Assembly: GCA_910592205.1 (NCBI GenBank)
Contig: CAJVPJ010000311.1
Location: 1 to 29,207 of the forward strand
Length of the DNA stretch: 29,207 nucleotides
From: Paraglomus occultum
Lineage: Eukaryota; Glomeromycota; Glomeromycetes; Paraglomerales; Paraglomeraceae
Reading direction: 5' to 3'
Shown here: one piece after another, positions 22,712-29,207 of the stretch
Numbering within the stretch: position 1 is the first letter of the stretch
How the letters are laid out: every line of letters begins with the position of its first letter
Position numbers and translations under genes: made by a program
Notes under the pieces: generated by a model
The model's database searches: none
Seen by the model: the letters and a program-made list of their open reading frames with translations, nothing else
Told to the model about the DNA's origin: nothing

Positions 22712-23960
22712 TTTGTACAAATGGTTTGTACTTTTACTATCAATAAGAGGTAGTGTATTTGTTTCTTTCTTAAAAAAGAAAGGGAACTGTTTATATTGCC
22801 AAGTGGTTTAAGGCCAAAGTCTGCAAAATTTCTATTTCGTCGGATAGACTAGTTTTTATTCAAATAAGCAATCTGAGGTTATAATGCATGTATAAAATAT
22901 TTATTTTGTTAAGACAAATCTGGCTATACAGAAAATAAACATGTTGCAACTCTTATCTCTAAAGCGTTCTAGATTTACTAAGTTCAAGTCTGTTGCTGCT
23001 GTTATCGTTAATCTTTGATTACATAATAATTACATAGGCTAATATTTCTATCAAAAATAGTAATGGTTAGTTAGACTTCCATTCTACAAAGTCCATAAAA
23101 ACAATTCGCGTATTGTTTTCAATATTTGAGTTCGGAAAGGAGCCGTTATTTTATACCAATATCTTACATGTACAATCGACAGCCGTTTCAAATTGTTTTT
23201 GCTCATTCATAATGTCTATTACTTACGTTGAGCAAAGATCAGACAATGGCTGCGAAAATGACCTCTGTATAAATTATCGTATAGAAAATTTTTCCTTCAT
23301 TACTTGACGCACGATCTTAACCCGATGCGTCAATTACACCATTTTATTCCGAATTAATATTTCGCACTAACCCTTAATTACCTTTTCTGGTAGAAATTTT
23401 ATGCGACCAATTTATATACTCTTATCGTACCTCCGAATGAACAAATGTGCCGCAATATTTTATTCTATCGACAAGCTTCAAAATTAATCTCTTGATGAAA
23501 GTAATAAACATAAACTATAATACAAAAGCATAGTCAAAAAGATGAAATAACAGTATACTGTAATAAATAATGGTCGAACTCATTGATTGCGATCGCGATA
23601 ATTAAGACCTGTTTATTTGCAATATGAAAGGTACCATATTATGAAAATATCTGAAGGTTATAAAATACGTTGCCACCTAAATCTCGACCACTTATATGAT
23701 TGAAGGTCATATACAGCAGTACAGTAAACATAAATAAAAACTATACGTCACAGTCAACGAGACTTCAAATTCAACTAATGGTATCACATATTGTAACGTA
23801 AAACTAAAACCATAAGTCGCTCTCACTCCAAAATCACAACAATAAAGCCAACCTTAACTAATACGTTACAGAAAAACTTTTCCGCACGAAAGTCAACAAA
23901 ACGCTACGACGTCTTATTCTTAAAGCACACTCACATACTATAACATACGTCAAAATTCTA
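22712..23960. other. Intergenic region, nothing recognised
   Basis: No supported gene. It contains a short palindromic stretch around GCGATCGC near 23589. No repeat structure I can delimit. Confidence 0.4.
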
Positions 23961-23962
23961 TC

Positions 23963-24420
23963 GTGGAAGAGTTAGATGTATGCGAGAACAAGTTTATGCG
24001 TCGAACTACACAACTTGATTTTATATCAAACATCAATCCATACACTACTTCTTCTACCACCTTTACCAACTCATCTCCTTACCCGTCCGCTCCATCTGCT
24101 TCAGAAAAGAGATCCCTTCCGTACAACTCACTAAGCGGAATAACGAACACAAACAGCCAGCCCAAAAAGCTCAAAAATAAAAATAAAGAAGCGAGCCAAA
24201 AGGCGGCTTCATCTGCTACTTCCAACTTTGATGACACCTCTACTTAAACCAACAACAAAACAATTCCTCAAATCTGACTGTCTGGTCAACCACGCAAAAA
24301 ACAACTAAAAAAATATCTGAAATTGCATCCTCGAAATTAGATTTTCCCCAAATATTAAATAAACTTGATCATAATAATGAATCAGTTTGAAATACATCTC
24401 TTTCTATACCATTTATACCA
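23963..24420 (+). pseudogene. Decayed Ser/Thr/Asn/Lys-rich coding remnant
   Basis: An open frame without an ATG start runs from 23963 to 24247 and encodes a low-complexity Ser/Thr/Pro stretch, then a basic block (QPKKLKNKNKE). After the stop, another frame continues with similar composition (NLTVWSTTQKTTKKISEIAS, then LDFPQILNKLDHNNES) up to a stop near 24390. Two adjacent protein-like readings in different frames suggest one broken gene, perhaps the first ORF of a retroelement or other dispersed repeat. I cannot name the family. Confidence 0.35.
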
Positions 24421-24613
24421 ATAAATACAATCTTCCAGTTCACATAAAAACAAACACAAAGGGCCAGTCCCCCAACATGTTATTCTAGTTTGAATTGTAG
24501 ATTTTCGTTCAATCGAACGCTAAGTGAAAGCTTCATTATAAGGCTGCTTTTGGTTAAACGGACCAAATCCAAATGGTAAAGATGCGTATTTGTTCGTGTG
24601 ACTAAACCATGTT

Positions 24614-24620
24614 TATATAT
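24614..24620 (+). promoter_or_regulatory. Weak TATA-like sequence before the intact large kinase
   Basis: TATATAT only 24 nt before the ATG at 24638. If it is the real TATA box, the next in-frame ATG at 24662 would be the more natural start. Confidence 0.2.
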
Positions 24621-24637
24621 GTGATGTAACACGAGAA

Positions 24638-27273
24638 ATGAAAGATCGCTTTATCCAAACGATGTCGTCGTCAGTAACTAATCCAGCCGTTGACAAGTTG
24701 ATTCAATCCCTTTGTGATGATGGACAAATACGTGAATGGATTCCTTGCGAAGAAATCACTGATATAACGCTCAGTCAAATTGATAATATCCACTACGCTA
24801 TTCGTAAGAAATCGGAAAAGCCGATAACGGTGATAATGATGCTATTACTTGGAAGCATCGAAGAATGCACACCAACACTTGTGAGTGAGTTTGCTAGAAT
24901 ATACTCACTTCCGACACAGTACGATAACAATAACAATAACTTTCGACGATACTCCAAATGGCTTTGCAGTCGCAACAAACTCATTATTGGATTCACCAAC
25001 TATAATAACAGTTATTACATGGTTGCTTATGAACGCTTTTACCATTGTTATTCTCGATATGGCTTCTGCTCCACATGTGGAATACTCCGATGTAGTCCCG
25101 TGTGGTGCATTTGTGGTTATAAACAATTATCCGATGGGTGGACTAGCAACAATCACCAACTCGATGACTTTATTAAGAAATCTCAACTACAAACAAACTC
25201 ACCAAATGACGCCTATTTGGAATGGATTCCATTCGATTGTATTGATGATAGGGGATATGTTGGTGTATACTTGCATGGTCTACCTACTCATGCATCCATT
25301 GAATTTATTCCACTTGAGATAACAGACAAGACACATGATTTACATTATGCCGAGGTAAACTATTTACTTATGCGTCATGTTTATTGAATAGTTTAAATAA
25401 TTATTGACATAGTATTATGTATTATTTCCACTAGTTATGTGATAAGCATCCTGATATTCTTACCGCGAATGTTTGGGTTACCATCGGATTTACATACGAT
25501 ACAAAGAAACAAAAGTATTATCTCATAAAAGAACGATACGAATATGGATTATGTCTGGCGTGTGCAAGTTCGTTAATTTCCACGATAAAGGCATTCTGTT
25601 GTGAATGTAAAGCCCCACGACCTCTTGACTGGAGTACGGGTAACAAGACGTTGGATTCATTCATTATGGAATCGTGGCGTAATACAATTGACGAAGATGA
25701 TGCGTATATACAATGGATAGAGTATTCTACATTGATGAACGTACGAGAAATGACCTCATTGCGCCATGGATGCACACGCATAACGGATTGGTTAGATCCA
25801 GTGATGAATAAATTGATAAAAGTGACACTCAAGCAGATCAGTGATGCCCAGTCGCATGATTTTCATCAGGTAAATTATTTCATGTGTAAAGTTAATGCAA
25901 TTTAAATTGGTATTAAGCAGTAAAATTGTTTATGGATTGTATTGTTTAACTCAAATAGTTAACTCTGGAATACCCAAACATATTAACAACTGACAATGTT
26001 TGGATAGTTGGAATTACTCAAGAACCATCCACTCGGAGATATTATTTAGTTTTCTACTATGACATACATACTATATTGGACAAGTTTATGCAAATTCACG
26101 AAGAATATGATATTGTGTACATATACATGCAGTACAGTGACTTTTACGAATTCAAAGAGATCGGGTCTGGCGGCTACGGAACAGTTTATACTGCCAAATA
26201 TAAAAAGTATTTAGAAGTAGAGGATATTAATATGGAAGAAACTGTTGTGTTAAAACGATATAATAGCAAGAATTTTGATGAAATGTCAGAATTATTTATT
26301 TCCGAGGTAAGCAATAATTAATGGTATTAATATTAATTAAAGTGATATTTAATTTGATGCCATAAGTGTTTTTGTTTTATAGTTCAGAAATCATGCCAAG
26401 TGCACAAGCCTTTCTTTCCTTTCCCTTTATGGAGTGACACAAGATCCAGAAACACAAGAGTACATGATTGTTATGCAATATGCTAACAATGGTAGTCTTT
26501 TGTCTTATTTGGATCAAAATATTAACAAATTGACGTGGTTGGATAAATTACGGCATTTGAATAACATTGCATATTATCTGGATCGTATTCATGATGCGGG
26601 GTTAGTGCATTGTGACTTACACGGCGGAAATATTGTAATGCATACTGCGGATGGTATCGATTCATTGATATGCGATCTTGGTCTCTCGCGATCAATGAAT
26701 TCGTATGGGTCAAATTCAACCGTTCGAGGCGTTTTACCCTTTATTGCACCGGAAGTTTTCCATACCTGCAAATTTATTCAAAAGTCAGACGTGTATTCTT
26801 TTGGTATCATTATGTATTTGATGGCAACTGGTGAACCACCTTTTAGAAATAGGCAATTCGATAGAGGTTTAGTATGTGATATCATGGGCGGATTACGACC
26901 ATCGATGCCAGATTCCGCACCAGAGGAATACAAGAAACTTGCCGAGCAGTGTTGTGATGCTGATCCTGATAAGCGTCCACGTGCATGGACACTTTACGAT
27001 GATATTCGCAAGCTTATTAATAAGGTGGTGAATGACGACACGTGGAAGACTATATATTATACAGATGTAAAATCCTTATCACGTTTCGAAAAGGAGAGTA
27101 AATACTCTAGTAAGCTCTTACCTACAGGAGAACTACCTAAACCGAGAAATAGCTATGATTCGGTTGCAGGTATGAAGATAACAATTGATTACACAGACAC
27201 ATTGATGTATAAATGAGGTCAAATACTAACATGTCTATTGCATTATAATTTAGTGACTCAAGACTTTAAATAG
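24638..27273 (+). CDS. Large TKL kinase with three degenerate N-lobes and two Cys fingers (intact copy)
   Basis: Exons 24638-25354, 25435-25869, 25959-26306 and 26383 onward, all phase 0. The gene either stops at 27216 (777 aa) or splices at CAG/GTATGA (27170-27253) to a tiny exon ending 27273. Order by residue: N-lobe-like 33-135; finger 144-159 (C144-x2-C147, C152, C157-x-C159); WTSNNHQLDDFI 168-179; N-lobe-like 193-271; finger 279-297 (C279-x2-C282, C294/295-x-C297); WSTGNKTLDSFI 305-316; N-lobe-like to about 420; true kinase from 445. Kinase motifs: GSGGYGTV 453-460, Lys483, alpha-C Glu500, HCDLHGGN 576-583 (non-RD), DLG 598-600, APE 622-624, SDVYSFG. All key catalytic residues are present, so it is probably active. 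The fingers probably bind zinc. Substrate unknown. Alternative start ATG at 24662. Confidence 0.85.
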
Positions 27274-28075
27274 TTTTTCGGTGTATTACACAGCCTTCAG
27301 CGTGAGTTTAATTCCGCTTTTATGACAGATTGGTTAAGTTCTACATCACCTTGGGATGTCCAAATGAGTTTGCCAACACTTGGAATTAATGAACCAACTT
27401 ATGGTTAAGTTCTCGTTCATATCATTCGTTGATAATTTGACTGGTTTATTATTATGATTTTAAGTTGCAACAAATCTAAATAAAGAGTTTTTTTTACTGT
27501 ATGCGACCATTGTGTTGTGATAAAGTTACATTCGCGATATAATAACCACTGTATTATGTATTACGGGTACTATCATCATATTGCGACATGCGGATTTGAT
27601 GTTTTTATATGTTTCCGATTGGGCTGAAATGGCTGAAATCAACTATGGTAATGCTAGTAAGGCTTTTCACGAAGAAAACTGCACAGCCAAATTTGCGACC
27701 CAGCAGTAAGGCTATAACTTTTTTTGAGTCCATTAGCTCTCAACCTGTAACTCAAAATAAATTCTGTACACATCGTTATCGAAACAAACGAATGTCTGCA
27801 TCGTTCATCGGATTATTAACCATCAATTTGGTGCGGAAGCATTCATCTAGCAATAGTATCCCAGCTTTCTTCGAACTCGCTGATTGCTGACACCTTCTCC
27901 GAACATCACAATAAATCATTTGCGCGAATCTCATGCATTAATAGGTTACAGACTGCACATACCATCTAAGATAGTCCGTAGTCGCTCATATAAATCGTAA
28001 TCATCCTATTTATTTTTATCATTCAAGCAAGAAACAATTCATTTCTTTGATCGATTTAAAAATTCATGTCACGAA
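27274..28075. other. Intergenic region with unidentified short frames
   Basis: A 93-codon plus frame at 27609-27890 and an overlapping one beginning MAEINYGNASK (27630) show no motif I recognise. A short plus-strand frame around 27300-27408 (ending LGINEPTYG) looks protein-like but has no start. None is supported as a gene. Confidence 0.3.
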
Positions 28076-28078
28076 ACT

Positions 28079-28440
28079 TTAAAAACAAACGCGTTTCCCA
28101 CAAAAATTGCACAGTTCACACGCATTGAGAGCGATGTTTACCCATTTCGAAGATTCGATAACTTGCGATTCAGTTGCTTTGTGATTACAAGCAAGACATG
28201 ATCGTATGTGCATTCCGGGTAATAATTCAAATGATATCGAACATAACCCTGCAAAACGAAATTACATTATTGTCTGCTTGAAACGTATCTATCTAATACA
28301 GCAAGTAGAGACTTACTCCATTTTCACAGACGCCACCCGTTCCTGTTTCTAATAAACCATCTTAACGTGTTCGGTGGGGAATTAAGGATGCCCCACTCGC
28401 GGAGCGACTGCCCTGATTCCGTCGCACGCTCTCAAAATAG
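28079..28440 (-). pseudogene. Broken minus-strand fragment with paired CxxC motifs
   Basis: A 68-nt intron-like gap (donor GTAAGT at 28316, acceptor TTTTGCAG at 28249) separates a GC-richer upstream piece, read as LLETGTGGVCENG, from a downstream piece. Directly after the acceptor one frame reads GYVRYHLNYYP. A second frame, one base away, continues with IRSCLACNHK and CELCNFCGK before a stop at 28079. The two CxxC pairs suggest a zinc-binding segment. No single frame joins the parts, so I treat it as a decayed gene or a piece of a dispersed repeat. Family not recognised. Confidence 0.35.
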
Positions 28441-29207
28441 AAATGTATTACGTATCAAAATGATGATTTTTGAAGGATATCACTTGTGCAGATAGGACAC
28501 ACGTGTCGTGCGGAAATTTGTATATCAATCCATTAGATACCAACAGTTGTAAAACTGTACTTTTCTGCTCGAGACTTCCAAAGTCGGTCGGTGTTTTACC
28601 CATAGCTTTATAGCCAATTGAAGTAAAGACTTGTCATCCTCGTGGCGCAAAAACAGGCGCTCAATATAAACCGTTGATCTCCGACTAAAAGTGAACAATC
28701 AAATAGAATTATTATTCACAAAAACGGAAATTATCCGTGTCAACCCACTACCCCACGTTTAAACTCTAGACAACGAGGCGGAGTAAGTGAACCGTAAACT
28801 CACCAGTCTCGTCGAAAGTATACTATGATACAACCGACACTAAGAGCATAGTTTGTCACTTTTAAAATAATGTTCAGCTGCTTTTCCAATCGGTGATACG
28901 TGCTCATATTTCATTCCTTCTGATTTGGATAAAAGTTCTAAGTGCTTAAGAAAAGTAAGTATTGGCTGTCAAAATTACGACATGTACGGGTCTATCCACT
29001 TAATCGAACTGTAGAGATATATAATAATAATAAGCCGTCGCGCATTAAAAGCACAGTCGCCATAAAAGAAATCTCTCCACAATTCAATCACATCTTCTGT
29101 ACTTGAATTCCTACAATAAATGAAAATGTCAAGAGTCATCTTTTGCTGTTTATGCGCGTAAACACTCGCGTCACCTTGCGGACGTACAGAATATCGAATC
29201 CAGATGT
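28441..29207. other. Terminal intergenic sequence
   Basis: No coding or RNA feature seen. A short TAA trinucleotide run lies near 29020-29032. Confidence 0.4.

Noticed and set aside
24885-25322. A 145-codon plus-strand frame overlapping the large kinase
   Set aside because: Out-of-frame shadow of exon 1, whose Cys finger and linker are conserved with the paralog.
27609-27890. A 93-codon plus frame as a gene
   Set aside because: Lys/Ser-rich with no recognisable domain, competing frames of equal quality, and no promoter or splice support.
1-29207. tRNA, rRNA, CRISPR array or prokaryotic operon
   Set aside because: No cloverleaf with box A/B spacing was found by eye, no rRNA stretch was recognised, no regularly spaced repeats, and the genes contain spliceosomal introns.

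Overview
This is AT-rich, intron-containing eukaryotic DNA, most likely from an early-diverging filamentous fungus. The best fit is Glomeromycotina (arbuscular mycorrhizal fungi). This is inferred from large tyrosine-kinase-like (TKL) kinase genes that carry the Cys-finger / W-[ST]-x-N / LD-x-FI / LEWIP linker typical of the expanded Rhizophagus-type kinomes. Supporting features are short introns of about 70-150 nt with GT-AG ends, small secreted Cys-containing proteins, and wide repeat-rich gaps. No search could be run, so the lineage is an inference.

Layout. Positions 1-2090 show no supported gene. Two paralogous small secreted proteins (98 and 102 aa, four matching cysteines, one phase-1 intron each) face each other tail to tail at 2237-2610 (+) and 4621-5014 (-). 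Positions 5.2-9.7 kb are gene-poor. A DUF202 membrane protein (-, 2 exons) lies at 9747-10518, with a G-rich hexamer array in its intron. A 585-bp internally deleted Tc1/mariner element with perfect terminal inverted repeats lies at 11118-11702. A four-exon TKL kinase (-) lies at 12882-14188. A 12-cysteine secreted protein (-, 15568-15993) sits in a tandemly duplicated segment; its second copy (16836-16996) is a frameshifted, truncated pseudogene.

From 18.6 to 27.3 kb two large kinase paralogs are arranged head to head: a minus-strand copy with at least one frameshift (18658-21390) and an intact plus-strand copy (24638-27273). Between them lies a single-exon secreted protein (22057-22491) and a decayed Ser/Thr/Asn-rich coding remnant. 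The last 1.9 kb holds only a broken minus-strand Cys-finger fragment.

The most striking structure is in the two large kinases. Upstream of the working kinase domain they carry what read as three degenerate kinase N-lobes in tandem, two of them followed by a Cys finger. Two of the degenerate N-lobes and the working kinase domain are cut by a phase-0 intron at the same place, right after the alpha-C glutamate. The unrelated smaller kinase has an intron there as well. This suggests growth by repeated N-lobe duplication, with only the last N-lobe attached to a C-lobe. Secondary themes are poly-C tracts next to two 3' splice sites, a candidate GC-AG intron, and several gene pairs in which one copy is decaying.
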